Source of the DNA: Qipengyuania soli
GTDB taxonomy: Bacteria > Pseudomonadota > Alphaproteobacteria > Sphingomonadales > Sphingomonadaceae
Assembly: GCF_015529805.1 (NCBI RefSeq)
Contig: NZ_CP064654.1
Span: 2,046,001-2,110,000, forward strand
Length of the DNA: 64,000 nucleotides
Direction: 5' to 3'
Part shown: piece by piece, positions 36,175-44,730 of the stretch
Layout of the letters: every line of letters starts with the position of its first letter
Numbering within the stretch: position 1 is the stretch's first letter
Made by a program: the position numbers and the translations under genes
The notes under the pieces: model-generated
Seen by the model: only the letters and a program-made list of their open reading frames with translations
Told to the model about the DNA's origin: nothing
Databases searched by the model: none

Positions 36175-37512
36175 ATGGCACGCAAGTTCTTCGGCACCGA
36201 CGGGATTCGCGGTCGCACCAACGAAGGCGTCATGACGGCGGCCACCGCAATGCGCGTGGGTCAGGCGGCAGGTACGCATTTCCTGCGCGGCGGGCACCGT
36301 CACAGAGTGGTGATCGGCAAGGACACCCGACTGTCTGGCTACATGATGGAGAGCGCGCTGGTGGCGGGTTTTACCAGCGTCGGCATGGATGTCGTAATGA
36401 CCGGCCCGCTTCCGACCCCGGCGATCGCCATGCTCACCCGCGAGATGCGTGCCGATCTCGGCGTGATGATCTCCGCAAGCCATAATCCGTACGAGGACAA
36501 CGGCATCAAGCTGTTCGGACCCGACGGGTTCAAGCTGTCGGACAATGCCGAAGCTTCGATCGAACGGCTGCTCGAACAGGAACCGCTGCTGGTGGAACCT
36601 CACCGCATCGGCAGGGCGCGCCGCATCGACGACGCACGTGGCCGATACATCCATGCCGTGAAGCAGTCGGTCGCCAGCGACATCCGGTTCGACGGGCTCA
36701 AGGTCGTGGTCGATTGCGCCAACGGTGCAGCCTACCAGGTTGCTCCCTCGGCGATCTGGGAGCTGGGTGCCGAAGTCATCGCCATGGGCGTCGAACCCGA
36801 TGGCACCAACATCAACAAGGGCGTCGGCTCGACCTCGCTGGATGCCATCAAGGCACGCGTGGTCGCGGAAGGCGCCGATATCGGCATCGCGCTCGACGGG
36901 GATGCGGACCGCCTGATCGTCATCGATGAGAAGGGCCAGACTGTCGACGGAGACCAGATCATGGCGGTCATCGCCGATCGCCTGCATGCCCGCGGCGACC
37001 TTCGCGGCGGCGGGATCGTCGCCACCGTCATGTCCAACCTCGGCCTCGAGCGCTTCCTTGCGGGCAAGGGCCTGACGCTCGAGCGCGCGAAGGTGGGCGA
37101 TCGCTACGTGCTCGAGAGGATGAAACAGGGCGGTTTCAACGTCGGCGGAGAGCAGTCGGGCCACATGATCCTGCTCGACCATGGCACGACCGGCGACGGC
37201 ACCGTCGCTGCTCTGCGGGTGCTCGCCAGCCTCGTGCGCTCGGGCAAGCCGGCGAGCGAACTGCTCCATGCCTTCGACCCGGTTCCGCAATTGCTGAAGA
37301 ACGTTCGCTACTCCGGCGGCAAGCCGCTCGAGGATGCCACGGTGAAGCAGGTCATTGCCGACGCCGAAGCCGAACTGGAAGGCAAGGGTCGCCTCGTCAT
37401 TCGACCTTCGGGCACGGAACCCGTCATCCGCGTCATGGCCGAAGGTGACGATGCCACCCAGGTCGAAGCCGTGGTCGACCGGATTTGCGACGCCGTGAAG
37501 GGAGCCGCCTGA
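36175..37512 (+). CDS. glmM: Phosphoglucosamine mutase
   Basis: A 445-residue enzyme making glucosamine-1-phosphate for peptidoglycan and LPS. It begins [17 protein letters not shown], carries the phosphoserine in [15 protein letters not shown], the metal-binding DGDADR in [15 protein letters not shown], the sugar loop GGEQSGH and the phosphate loop [15 protein letters not shown]. The ATG at 36175 follows AAGGGAGC. The stop overlaps the next gene's start by one base. Confidence 0.97.
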   Translation: MARKFFGTDGIRGRTNEGVMTAATAMRVGQAAGTHFLRGGHRHRVVIGKDTRLSGYMMESALVAGFTSVGMDVVMTGPLPTPAIAMLTREMRADLGVMISASHNPYEDNGIKLFGPDGFKLSDNAEASIERLLEQEPLLVEPHRIGRARRIDDARGRYIHAVKQSVASDIRFDGLKVVVDCANGAAYQVAPSAIWELGAEVIAMGVEPDGTNINKGVGSTSLDAIKARVVAEGADIGIALDGDADRLIVIDEKGQTVDGDQIMAVIADRLHARGDLRGGGIVATVMSNLGLERFLAGKGLTLERAKVGDRYVLERMKQGGFNVGGEQSGHMILLDHGTTGDGTVAALRVLASLVRSGKPASELLHAFDPVPQLLKNVRYSGGKPLEDATVKQVIADAEAELEGKGRLVIRPSGTEPVIRVMAEGDDATQVEAVVDRICDAVKGAA

Positions 37513-37736
37513 TGCTCGTAATGCGCCCTGATTGCGAACGCTGCGGCACGGACCTCCCGGCCGAGGCCCCCGGCGCCTTCATCTGCAGCTTTGAATGCAC
37601 GTTCTGCACCGATTGTGCCGACGACCTCGATGACGTCTGCCCCAATTGTGGCGGCGAGCTGATGGACCGGCCGACGCGCGCCAAGCAGCTGCAGGACAAA
37701 TATCCTCCGTCTACCGAACGCAAGTTCAAGGGCTGA
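37512..37736 (+). CDS. DUF1272 zinc-ribbon protein
   Basis: A 74-residue protein with eight cysteines: PDCERCGTDLP, FICSFECTFCTDCAD and DVCPNCGGEL. The paired C-x2-C motifs are those of the DUF1272 family, presumably zinc-binding. Start overlaps the glmM stop (TGATG). Function unknown. It sits in an operon with glmM and thiD. Confidence 0.85.
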   Translation: MLVMRPDCERCGTDLPAEAPGAFICSFECTFCTDCADDLDDVCPNCGGELMDRPTRAKQLQDKYPPSTERKFKG

Positions 37737-37743
37737 GAACACC

Positions 37744-38544
37744 TTGGTCGCCCCTCCCCCCAGAATCCTCTCCATTGCCGGATCGGACAGTTCCGGCGGT
37801 GCCGGCATACAGGCCGACATCAAGACCATCACCATGCTCGGAGGCTATGCCATGACCGCCATCACGGCTGTCACAGCGCAGAACACACGCGGCGTGCAGG
37901 GGGTCGAGGCCTTGCCGCCCGATTTCGTTCTCGCCCAGGTCGACAGCTGCCTCGACGACATCGGGGCCGATGCGATCAAGATCGGCATGCTCGGGTCGCC
38001 CGAGGTCGCCATGCGCCTGGCAGAAAGGCTCGATACCTTCTCCGGTGCAATCGTGTTTGACCCGGTGATGGTCGCGACCAGCGGCTCTTCGCTGGCGAGC
38101 GAAGCGACTATCGCCGCCTTCGGTGCGTTGATGGACATTGCGACCATCGTCACGCCGAACCTGCCTGAACTGGCAGCACTGACCGGGCGCGATCAGGTCG
38201 CGGAAGAGGACATCTACAATGTTGCGGGCGAACTCGCCGAACGCCATGACACGATCATCCTCGCCAAGGGAGGCCATGGCGAGGGTGACGAGGTCATTGA
38301 CCGGATCGTCTCTTCGAGCGGGAAAATCGCCAGCTTCGGCCACGCGCGGATCGACACACGGCACACGCACGGGACGGGCTGCACGCTGTCAGCAGCGCTG
38401 GCGACCTTCCTCGGCTATCGCCAGCCATTGACCAATGCAGTGCGGCTGGCGCGCAGCTTTACGTTCGCAGCCATCGAGAATGCTCCGGGCTTTGGCGAAG
38501 GCAACGGCCCGCTGGGCCATCAGGCGGTGCGCAAGCTGGACTAG
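37744..38544 (+). CDS. thiD: Hydroxymethylpyrimidine / phosphomethylpyrimidine kinase
   Basis: A 266-residue ribokinase-fold enzyme of thiamine biosynthesis. It shows ILSIAGSDSSGGAGIQADIKT, VFDPVMVATSGSSLAS, VTPNLPELAALTG, and the GTGCTLSAALATFL anion hole. The start is most likely TTG at 37744, eight bases after the DUF1272 stop; no ATG exists before the first glycine motif. It is the third gene of the glmM operon. An unrelated-pathway grouping, but common in this clade (from general knowledge). Confidence 0.93.
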   Translation: MVAPPPRILSIAGSDSSGGAGIQADIKTITMLGGYAMTAITAVTAQNTRGVQGVEALPPDFVLAQVDSCLDDIGADAIKIGMLGSPEVAMRLAERLDTFSGAIVFDPVMVATSGSSLASEATIAAFGALMDIATIVTPNLPELAALTGRDQVAEEDIYNVAGELAERHDTIILAKGGHGEGDEVIDRIVSSSGKIASFGHARIDTRHTHGTGCTLSAALATFLGYRQPLTNAVRLARSFTFAAIENAPGFGEGNGPLGHQAVRKLD

Positions 38545-38553
38545 CGCTGAGGC

Positions 38554-39441
38554 CTAGCGATCGAGCTTGTAGAACGCGCTGATATGTTCCCACGCCTCTT
38601 CGGCGGTTTCGCACCAGCGGAACAGGTCGAGATCCTTGCGCGAGATCGTGCCCTCTTCGGCGATGGCGTCGAAATCGACAACGCGGGTCCAGAAGTCCTT
38701 ACCGAACAGCAGGATCGGGATCGGCTTCATCTTGCCGGTCTGGATGAGGGTAAGGAGCTCGAAGAATTCGTCGAACGTGCCGAACCCGCCCGGAAACACC
38801 GCAACCGCACGCGCACGCAGCAGGAAGTGCATCTTGCGCAGCGCGAAGTAATGGAAATTGAGCGCAAGATAGGGCGTCACGTACTGGTTGGGGGCCTGCT
38901 CGTGGGGCAGGATGATGTTGAGGCCGATCGATTCTGCGCCGGCATCGCTCGCCCCCTTGTTGGCAGCTTCCATGATCGAAGGGCCGCCGCCTGAGCAGAC
39001 GACGAACTGGCGCTTGCCGTCTTCGACAATCGATTTGTCGCTCGCAATGCGCGCGAGGCGATACGCTTCAGTGTAATACTTGGCTTTTGCGACGAGGCTT
39101 TCGACGATGCGCTTTTCGTCATCCGGCAAGTCTTTTGCCGCTTCGAGCGCAGCTTCGCATTGGTCGGGCGCGGGAATGCGCGCGGATCCGTACATAACCA
39201 GCGTCGATCCGACACCGGCCTCTTCGAGAAGCATTTCGGGTTTCAGGAGTTCGAGCTGGAAGCGAACGGGGCGCAATTCCTCGCGCAGCAGGAAATCGGG
39301 ATCCTGGAACGCCAGGCGGTAGGCCGGGTGGGCCGTCTGCGGCGTCTGCTTCTTGTGGCTCTTGTCGAATTCGGCCTCTTTTTCGGCCGGATAGAATTTG
39401 CGAGCGGCGAGGTCGCGCTCTTTCTTTTCTTCTTCTGTCAT
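38554..39441 (-). CDS. LOG-family / TIGR00730-type nucleotide-processing protein
   Basis: A 295-residue Rossmann-fold protein of the former lysine-decarboxylase-like family. The N-terminal 90 residues are charged and helical; the core shows LVMYGSARIPAP, VVCSGGGPSIMEAANKGASD and the signature FPGGFGTFDEFFELLTLIQTG. LOG proteins cleave nucleoside 5'-monophosphates (cytokinin activation in plants). The ATG at 39441 is used; a TTG at 39477 is an alternative. It is convergent with thiD. Confidence 0.85.
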   Translation of the reverse strand: MTEEEKKERDLAARKFYPAEKEAEFDKSHKKQTPQTAHPAYRLAFQDPDFLLREELRPVRFQLELLKPEMLLEEAGVGSTLVMYGSARIPAPDQCEAALEAAKDLPDDEKRIVESLVAKAKYYTEAYRLARIASDKSIVEDGKRQFVVCSGGGPSIMEAANKGASDAGAESIGLNIILPHEQAPNQYVTPYLALNFHYFALRKMHFLLRARAVAVFPGGFGTFDEFFELLTLIQTGKMKPIPILLFGKDFWTRVVDFDAIAEEGTISRKDLDLFRWCETAEEAWEHISAFYKLDR

Positions 39442-39493
39442 GGCTCGCCCGATAGGGCCGCGAAGCCCATCGGACAAGCGATGAAGAAGGAAA

Positions 39494-39569
39494 TGGCAGG
39501 GGTGACAGGATTCGAACCCGTGGCCCTCGGTTTTGGAGACCGATGCTCTACCAGCTGAGCTACACCCCT
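39494..39569 (-). tRNA. tRNA-Trp (anticodon CCA)
   Basis: Minus-strand cloverleaf: acceptor AGGGGTG/CACCCCT, anticodon stem TCGGT/ACCGA around CTCCAAA (anticodon CCA), T-arm ACGGG TTCGAAT CCTGT (one G-T pair), discriminator G and an encoded CCA. Confidence 0.97.
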
Positions 39570-39652
39570 GCAGGAGCCGCGCGCATTAGTATGGGCGCGC
39601 ATGCTTGGCAAGGCGCATATCGCGCCATCGTCGTTGGTGCTAGGATAATGCG

Positions 39653-40372
39653 ATGCACGCCCCCGCCGCCCATACGATTCCGGTCGACCTGCTGCTACGA
39701 GCCTATCGTGCGGGCGTCTTCCCCATGGCGGACCATCGCAACGACGAGGAAGTGTACTGGGTCGAGCCGCGCGAACGGGCAATCTTCCCGCTCGACAGCC
39801 TGCACATCTCGCAGAGCCTGAAGAAGACAATCCGCCAGAACCGCTTCCAGGTGACCTGCGACAGAGACTTCGCGAGCGTTATCGCCGCCTGCGCCGAACC
39901 GCGCGAGGAGCATGCCGAAAGCTGGATCAGCAATCGGATCGAGGCGAGCTACAACGCGCTCCACCGCGCCGGCCATGCGCACTCGATCGAATGCTGGGAA
40001 GGCGGGCGCCTCGTCGGAGGTCTTTACGGTGCCGCATTCGACCGGGTGTTCTGCGGGGAAAGCATGTTCAGCCGCACGAAGGATGCAAGCAAGGTCGCGC
40101 TGGTGTGGCTGGTCGCGGCAATGCGTGATGCCGGATACGAGGTGCTCGACTGCCAGTTCATGACCGACCACCTTGCCAGCCTCGGCGCGGTGGCAATGCC
40201 CCAATCGGCTTATGTGTCGTTGCTCGCTTCGGCGACAGGCTCCGGAGTTGGCTCGGGCGCTGCCTGGGGTTCGCGCGGCGTGGTCGGTTCCTTGCCCGCA
40301 TCGGTCTCGCGATTCGCTTCAGCGGAATCACCCGGGAAGTCCATTTTGCAGTCCTTGACCCAGACATCATAG
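39653..40372 (+). CDS. aat: Leucyl/phenylalanyl-tRNA--protein transferase, with extended C-terminus
   Basis: A 239-residue enzyme that adds Leu or Phe to N-terminal Lys/Arg of proteins, marking them for ClpS-ClpAP (clpS is at 21483). Family segments: LLRAYRAGVFPMADHRNDEE, SWISNRIEASYNALHRAGHAHSIE, GGLYGAAFDRVFCGESMFSR and DCQFMTDHLASLGAVAM. The usual C-terminus is expected soon after YVSLLASA; about 45 further Ser/Gly/Ala-rich residues follow and run antisense through the end of the DUF2155 gene for 163 bases. The extension looks like read-on after loss of an ancestral stop. Confidence 0.93.
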   Translation: MHAPAAHTIPVDLLLRAYRAGVFPMADHRNDEEVYWVEPRERAIFPLDSLHISQSLKKTIRQNRFQVTCDRDFASVIAACAEPREEHAESWISNRIEASYNALHRAGHAHSIECWEGGRLVGGLYGAAFDRVFCGESMFSRTKDASKVALVWLVAAMRDAGYEVLDCQFMTDHLASLGAVAMPQSAYVSLLASATGSGVGSGAAWGSRGVVGSLPASVSRFASAESPGKSILQSLTQTS

Positions 40373-40809
40373 ATCGGGTGTTCGACCACGTTGAGGCTGG
40401 GTGAATTCTTGAAAAGCCAACCGGAAAAGACCTTGCGAAACTGATCCTCGGTCCCGCGTTCGAGCACCAGGACCTGAACGAACGCCCCGGTTTCCTTGGG
40501 CATCTCCCACGGCGCGGTCCGTTCGCATGCCTGCAAGCGGATGATGACATTGCCGATGCGCCGCTGTTCGCCCGGCTTCATCTCGATGTCCTGGCTGACA
40601 TTGTTGCGCTTGTTGAGGAGGCCGATCGTGGCCACCCGGTCTTCCATCGGCGTCCCGATCCCGGCCTCGGCAGCAGGCTGCTTGGGCACCGGGGCGAGCT
40701 TAAGATCGTCGGGAATCTCCGTTTCGACAGCCTTCGGGTCTTCCGGCTTGTCGCGGTTGCAGCCGGCCAGCGCAGCGAGCGCGAGGGTCAGGGCCAGCGC
40801 CCGGCGCAT
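40210..40809 (-). CDS. DUF2155 lipoprotein-like protein
   Basis: A 199-residue exported protein. Signal: MRRALALTLALAALAGC, a lipobox ending in Cys at about residue 17. The DUF2155 core is seen in VGQ-less form as MKPGEQRRIGNVIIRLQACER, then VQVLVLERGTEDQFRKVFSGW and NVVEHPIYDVWVKDC. The last 40 residues are acidic and Pro-rich (TPREPQAAPEPTPEPVAEAS) and lie opposite the aat tail. A GTG six bases upstream is an alternative start. DUF2155 genes often sit near aat and the NDUFA12 gene in alphaproteobacteria. Confidence 0.85.
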   Translation of the reverse strand: MRRALALTLALAALAGCNRDKPEDPKAVETEIPDDLKLAPVPKQPAAEAGIGTPMEDRVATIGLLNKRNNVSQDIEMKPGEQRRIGNVIIRLQACERTAPWEMPKETGAFVQVLVLERGTEDQFRKVFSGWLFKNSPSLNVVEHPIYDVWVKDCKMDFPGDSAEANRETDAGKEPTTPREPQAAPEPTPEPVAEASNDT

Positions 40810-40811
40810 CG

Positions 40812-41210
40812 TCACGCGTCCGGCGACCAGGCTTCGTAGTCGCCGGTGGCGCGGGCGCGCTGCCCGCCACGCTCAAGCGCGCCGGCAGGGCGATAGGCCG
40901 CAGCGGTGCCGGTGGCATTGGGAGTGTAGTCAGCTTCCCAGATGCGCGGCGGCGGCAGGTGGCTTTCGGGCACATCGTCGAAAGAGCCGTGCAGCCAGCC
41001 ATGCCATTCGGCAGGGACGCGGCTGGCATCATTGGCGCCTTCGTAGATGACCCAGCGCCGCTCGCGACCGTCGCCGGTCTTCTTCTTCGAGCGGTAATAC
41101 TTGTTGCCCTGCGCGTCGGTGCCGACGTGGACGCCGTTGCGCGAGGACCACAGGAGCGTGCCGATCGTGGCGCCGTCCCACCAGGTGAAAATCTTGCCGA
41201 GGATACCCAT
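40812..41210 (-). CDS. NDUFA12-like complex I accessory protein
   Basis: A 132-residue protein of the B17.2/NDUFA12 family, an accessory subunit of alphaproteobacterial and mitochondrial complex I. It begins GILGKIFTWWDGATIGTLLW and contains NKYYRSKKK, RRWVIYEGANDASRVPAEWH and the LPPPRIWEADYTPN segment. The ATG at 41210 is preferred over a TTG at 41246. It abuts the DUF2155 gene, typical of this order. Confidence 0.92.
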   Translation of the reverse strand: MGILGKIFTWWDGATIGTLLWSSRNGVHVGTDAQGNKYYRSKKKTGDGRERRWVIYEGANDASRVPAEWHGWLHGSFDDVPESHLPPPRIWEADYTPNATGTAAAYRPAGALERGGQRARATGDYEAWSPDA

Positions 41211-41258
41211 GGCGGCGCGACTAGCCGATTCGTGCGCGCGGGCCAAGCCATTCGGCGC

Positions 41259-41774
41259 TTACCATGCGACCTTGTCGCCCGGTTCTATGCCCAGTTCGGC
41301 GGATCGCCCGCCTGCGAGTTCCAACACACCCAACACCGGTCCGACCGAATAGACCGGTTCGAGCGAATAGGGCGTGGCGTTGGCGGCGATGTTGGAGATC
41401 CGCCCGTCGGGCCCGACAAAGATGATATCGAGCGGGAGCGGGGTGTTCTTCATCCAGAAGCTTTGCGCGGTCTTGCCGTCGTAGGGAAAGATCATTCCCT
41501 CGTCGGGACCGAGTTCGGTGCGGAACATCAGGCCCTTGCGCTGCGCTTCGGGCGTATCCGCAACCTCGACAGCGAAGCGGTGCTTGCCCGCAGCGCTTTC
41601 GACGGTGAGGGGAATGACCTGAAGGCCCGAGACGGGGTGGACGGTCGGCGCAGCGGTTTCCGCATTGGTACCGGCCTCGGCGGACACCTGCGGCGAACAT
41701 GCGGCGATGCCAAGCAGGGCACCTGCCGCCAGAATTCCCGCGGTCAGTCCGCGTCCCGTGCTTCTGCGACCCAT
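41259..41774 (-). CDS. DUF192 exported protein
   Basis: A 171-residue protein with a lipoprotein-like signal (GLTAGILAAGALLGIAAC) and a DUF192 domain: HRFAVEVADTPEAQRKGLMF, GMIFPYDGKTAQSFWMKNTP, PLDIIFVGPDGRISNIA and VLELAGGRSAELGI. Function not established for the family. The first 31 bases overlap the end of recX on the same strand. Confidence 0.9.
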   Translation of the reverse strand: MGRRSTGRGLTAGILAAGALLGIAACSPQVSAEAGTNAETAAPTVHPVSGLQVIPLTVESAAGKHRFAVEVADTPEAQRKGLMFRTELGPDEGMIFPYDGKTAQSFWMKNTPLPLDIIFVGPDGRISNIAANATPYSLEPVYSVGPVLGVLELAGGRSAELGIEPGDKVAW

Positions 41775-42349
41775 TCTTCGAGCTCCTCGATCGTGGCCGC
41801 TTCCAGGACATGGCGCGCGGCGTCGAAATCATGGCCCGCGCGCACCATGGCTGCAAGCCGCTTTTCGCGCAGCTTGTGCGCTTCCTCGGGAGTGCGAGGA
41901 GGCGAAGTGTCGAAAGGGCCGAAGCGACGACGACGGGCGAGAACCACGGCCGATTCGCGCCGCGCAGCCTCGTCCGGCCCGAGGGCTTCGCGCAGGGGTT
42001 CGGCGATATCCGCTGCCCTGAGGTCCTGGTCGATCCGCCGCGCGCCGTATCCTCGCGAGAGCAGGCCGCTTGCTCGCGCCTTGCCGTAGATTTCGTCGTC
42101 GACGTACCCTTTGTCCACGAACCGCGCGACGAGTCCTTCCACGTCCGGTTGGGTCTCTCCGGCCCATCCTCGTTCGCGCAATTTACGCGTGAGGTAAGCT
42201 TTTAGCTTCCCCGCGCTTGTTGCAAATCGGGCAACGTAAGCTAGCGCAAGTTCCTCTAGTCGTTGGCTTTCAAGCGGCCTGACCGTGCGCTGCTTGCGAC
42301 GAGATGTTGCGTGGCGATGGTCCATCGGCCATAATCGTGCCACAGTCAT
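41744..42349 (-). CDS. recX: RecX family regulator of RecA
   Basis: A 201-residue protein of three-helix repeats that modulates RecA filaments. Diagnostic segments are ALAYVARFATSAGKLKAYLTRKLRERGW, FVDKGYVDDEIYGKARAS, LLSRGYGARRIDQDLRAADI and FGPFDTSPPRTPEEAHKLREKRLAAMVRAG (each shown in part). The first ATG (42349) is used; an ATG at 42325 is equally possible because neither has a ribosome site. recA is not nearby. Confidence 0.88.
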   Translation of the reverse strand: MTVARLWPMDHRHATSRRKQRTVRPLESQRLEELALAYVARFATSAGKLKAYLTRKLRERGWAGETQPDVEGLVARFVDKGYVDDEIYGKARASGLLSRGYGARRIDQDLRAADIAEPLREALGPDEAARRESAVVLARRRRFGPFDTSPPRTPEEAHKLREKRLAAMVRAGHDFDAARHVLEAATIEELEEWVAEARDAD

Positions 42350-42456
42350 TACCGATTGGGAAACGTTGAACAGGCGCCCGCACGCAGACGGGCACCGATT
42401 GGGACCACTGAGGGTTGCCTTCGGGCATAACTATCCACGGGTATCGCTACACAATT

Positions 42457-44190
42457 ATGACCGACGCCGTTTTGACGCCGACGCCGAACGATTGCGACCT
42501 GCCGCGTCGCCGGTCGGACTTCGCGACATTCACCGAGGCGGTGGATTACGCTGCTCGCAGCGCCAAGGGCCTCAATTTCCACGACATGCGCGGGACGCTG
42601 GAACTGGTTTACCCGTTTACCCAGATGCGCGAGGACGCGCTGAAATTCGCGCGCCAACTCGTCGCCGCGGGCATCGGCAAGGACGACCGCGTCGCCCTTG
42701 TCGCCGAGACCAGTCCCGAATTCGCGGCGCTGTTCTGCGCCTGCGTCTATGCCGGTGCTTGGCCGGTGCCGCTGCCGTTGCCGACCACCTTCGGCGGCAA
42801 GGACAGCTATATCGACCAGCTTTCGGTCCAGCTTGAAAGCAGCGATCCTAAAATCCTCATCTACCCCGGCGAAATCGGCGAGATGGCGTTTGCCGCTGCC
42901 GAACGTCAGGGTTGTGCGGGCGAAAGCTGGGGAGATTTCGCCCAGCGGCCCGACCCCGAGTGCGAGCTGCCCGAGGCGCAGCCGGACGATATCTGCTATC
43001 TCCAGTATTCAAGCGGCTCGACCCGCTTCCCGACCGGCGTGGCGGTGACCCACAAGGCACTGCTCCACAACCTCTACGGCCACGCGACCGGGGTGAACCT
43101 GGGCGAGAACGACCGGGTCATCAGCTGGCTGCCGTGGTACCATGACATGGGCCTTGTCGGATGCTTCCTCTCGCCGATCGCCAACCAAGCGAGCTGCGAT
43201 TACATCAAGACCGAACATTTCGCCCGCCGCCCGCTGGCCTGGCTCGAACTGATCAGCCGCAACCCGGGCAACAGTCTCTCCTATTCGCCGACATTCGGCT
43301 ACGACATCTGCGCTCGCCGCATCTCGAGCCAGAGCCATGTCGGCGACCGCTTCGACCTGTCGCGGTGGCGCACTGCGGGCAATGGCGCGGACATGATCCG
43401 TCCCGACGTCATGCAAAGTTTCGTCAATGCATTCGCCGAAGCCGGGTTCAAGGCCAGTGCCTTCACTCCCAGCTACGGACTGGCCGAAGCGACGCTCGCC
43501 GTGACCGTTATGCCGCCGGGCGAGGGCATCCGCGTGGAACTGGTCGAAGAAGAACGTCTTTCGGGACGCCCGCGCGACCTCAGCCACCCGGCCCGCTATC
43601 GCGCCATCGTCAACTGCGGCAAGGCGTTGCCGGGTATGGAAGTCGAAATCCGCGGCGAGAACGGCGACGTGCGCGGCGACCACCAGATCGGCAAGGTCTG
43701 GTGCCGCGGGGACAGCGTCATGCACTCCTATTTCCGGAACGAGGAAGCGACGAACGACTGTCTCGTCGATGGTTGGCTCGACACGGGCGACATGGGCTAC
43801 CTTGCCGATGGCTACCTGTTCATCGTCGGCCGGGCGAAGGACATGATCATCATCAACGGCAAGAACCTCTGGCCGCAGGACATCGAATGGGCGGTCGAGC
43901 AGCTGCCGGGCTTCAACCACGGCGATATTGCGGCCTTCTCGATCGATACCGAGGCTGGTGAAGAGGCGCCCGCCGTCCTCGTCCATTGCCGCGTCTCCGA
44001 CCCTGACGAGCGAATCAAGCTGCGCGACCAGATCGCCGACAAGGTCCGCGGCGTCACCGGCATGAGCTGCGTAGTCGAACTGGTTCCGCCGCGCACGCTG
44101 CCGCGCACCAGCTCGGGCAAGCTCAGCCGCGCCAAGGCCAAGAGGCTTTACCTCGCCGGAGAGATCCAGCCGCTGGACCTCGCCGCCTGA
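42457..44190 (+). CDS. Fatty acyl-AMP ligase (FAAL)-like ANL-superfamily enzyme
   Basis: A 577-residue adenylating enzyme. The P-loop-like motif is ICYLQYSSGSTRFPTGV, with WLPWYHDMGLVGCFLSPI (FAAL-typical), AFTPSYGLAEATLAV and the C-terminal GDMGYLADGYLFIVGRAKDMIIINGKNLWP. The WYHDMGL and YSSGSTRxP wording points to FAALs, which activate fatty acids to acyl-adenylates for transfer to an acyl carrier protein rather than CoA. No acyl carrier protein, polyketide or peptide synthase gene is nearby. The ATG at 42457 fits the domain start. Confidence 0.87.
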   Translation: MTDAVLTPTPNDCDLPRRRSDFATFTEAVDYAARSAKGLNFHDMRGTLELVYPFTQMREDALKFARQLVAAGIGKDDRVALVAETSPEFAALFCACVYAGAWPVPLPLPTTFGGKDSYIDQLSVQLESSDPKILIYPGEIGEMAFAAAERQGCAGESWGDFAQRPDPECELPEAQPDDICYLQYSSGSTRFPTGVAVTHKALLHNLYGHATGVNLGENDRVISWLPWYHDMGLVGCFLSPIANQASCDYIKTEHFARRPLAWLELISRNPGNSLSYSPTFGYDICARRISSQSHVGDRFDLSRWRTAGNGADMIRPDVMQSFVNAFAEAGFKASAFTPSYGLAEATLAVTVMPPGEGIRVELVEEERLSGRPRDLSHPARYRAIVNCGKALPGMEVEIRGENGDVRGDHQIGKVWCRGDSVMHSYFRNEEATNDCLVDGWLDTGDMGYLADGYLFIVGRAKDMIIINGKNLWPQDIEWAVEQLPGFNHGDIAAFSIDTEAGEEAPAVLVHCRVSDPDERIKLRDQIADKVRGVTGMSCVVELVPPRTLPRTSSGKLSRAKAKRLYLAGEIQPLDLAA

Positions 44191-44192
44191 CG

Positions 44193-44222
44193 CGTGGCTG
44201 TGGCGCGTTCGCCACAGCCACG
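44193..44222 (+). terminator. Perfect 13-bp hairpin after the acyl-AMP ligase gene
   Basis: CGTGGCTGTGGCG pairs perfectly with CGCCACAGCCACG around a CGTT loop, three bases after the stop. There is no T-run behind it (TCCAAGC), so it may be a transcript-stabilising hairpin or a weak terminator. Confidence 0.5.
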
Positions 44223-44347
44223 TCCAAGCAAATCAAACGCTTCACGGTTCATCGCATTTTGGCGACGGAATCGCGTGGATGGCGGAACTCTGCCGTTTTC
44301 CATCCGTTTTTCGGCAGGAACACGGGTCGCACCGGCCGAGTTCGAAC

Positions 44348-44722
44348 ATGCAACACAACCTGCCTGGCAAACGCGTATTGATCGTCGAAGACAATCCGCT
44401 GCTGGCCCATGACATCAAGGACCTAATGGAGGAGCTGGGGGCATTGCCCATCGGCCCGGCGCTCGACTTACAGGCCGGGTTTTCGCTGCTCAACGACAAC
44501 GAACCCGATGCCGCGCTGCTCGACGTAGACCTTGCGGGCGAGCTCGTCTGGCCATTGGCCGAAGCTTTGAGCGCACGCCGTGTGCCCTTTGCCTTCATCA
44601 GCGCCGATTGCACGCAGGAGTACCTCCCCGATCGCTATCGCCGGATGGTCTGTCTCGAGAAGCCCGCGACCAAGGAGGAAATCGTGGGGGTTATCAGTGA
44701 GCTTGCCTCGGGCGATTGCTGA
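44348..44722 (+). CDS. Single-domain response regulator
   Basis: A 124-residue stand-alone receiver: KRVLIVEDNPLLAHDIKDLM (acidic site), phospho-acceptor Asp in AALLDVDLAGE, PFAFISAD switch strand and conserved Lys in VCLEKPATKEE. The start at 44348 gives a normal receiver length. It ends eight bases from the convergent PAS-HWE kinase gene, so the two may work together (inference). Receivers of this short form often relay phosphate between HWE kinases and PhyR. Confidence 0.85.
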   Translation: MQHNLPGKRVLIVEDNPLLAHDIKDLMEELGALPIGPALDLQAGFSLLNDNEPDAALLDVDLAGELVWPLAEALSARRVPFAFISADCTQEYLPDRYRRMVCLEKPATKEEIVGVISELASGDC

Positions 44723-44730
44723 CGGGCGGC

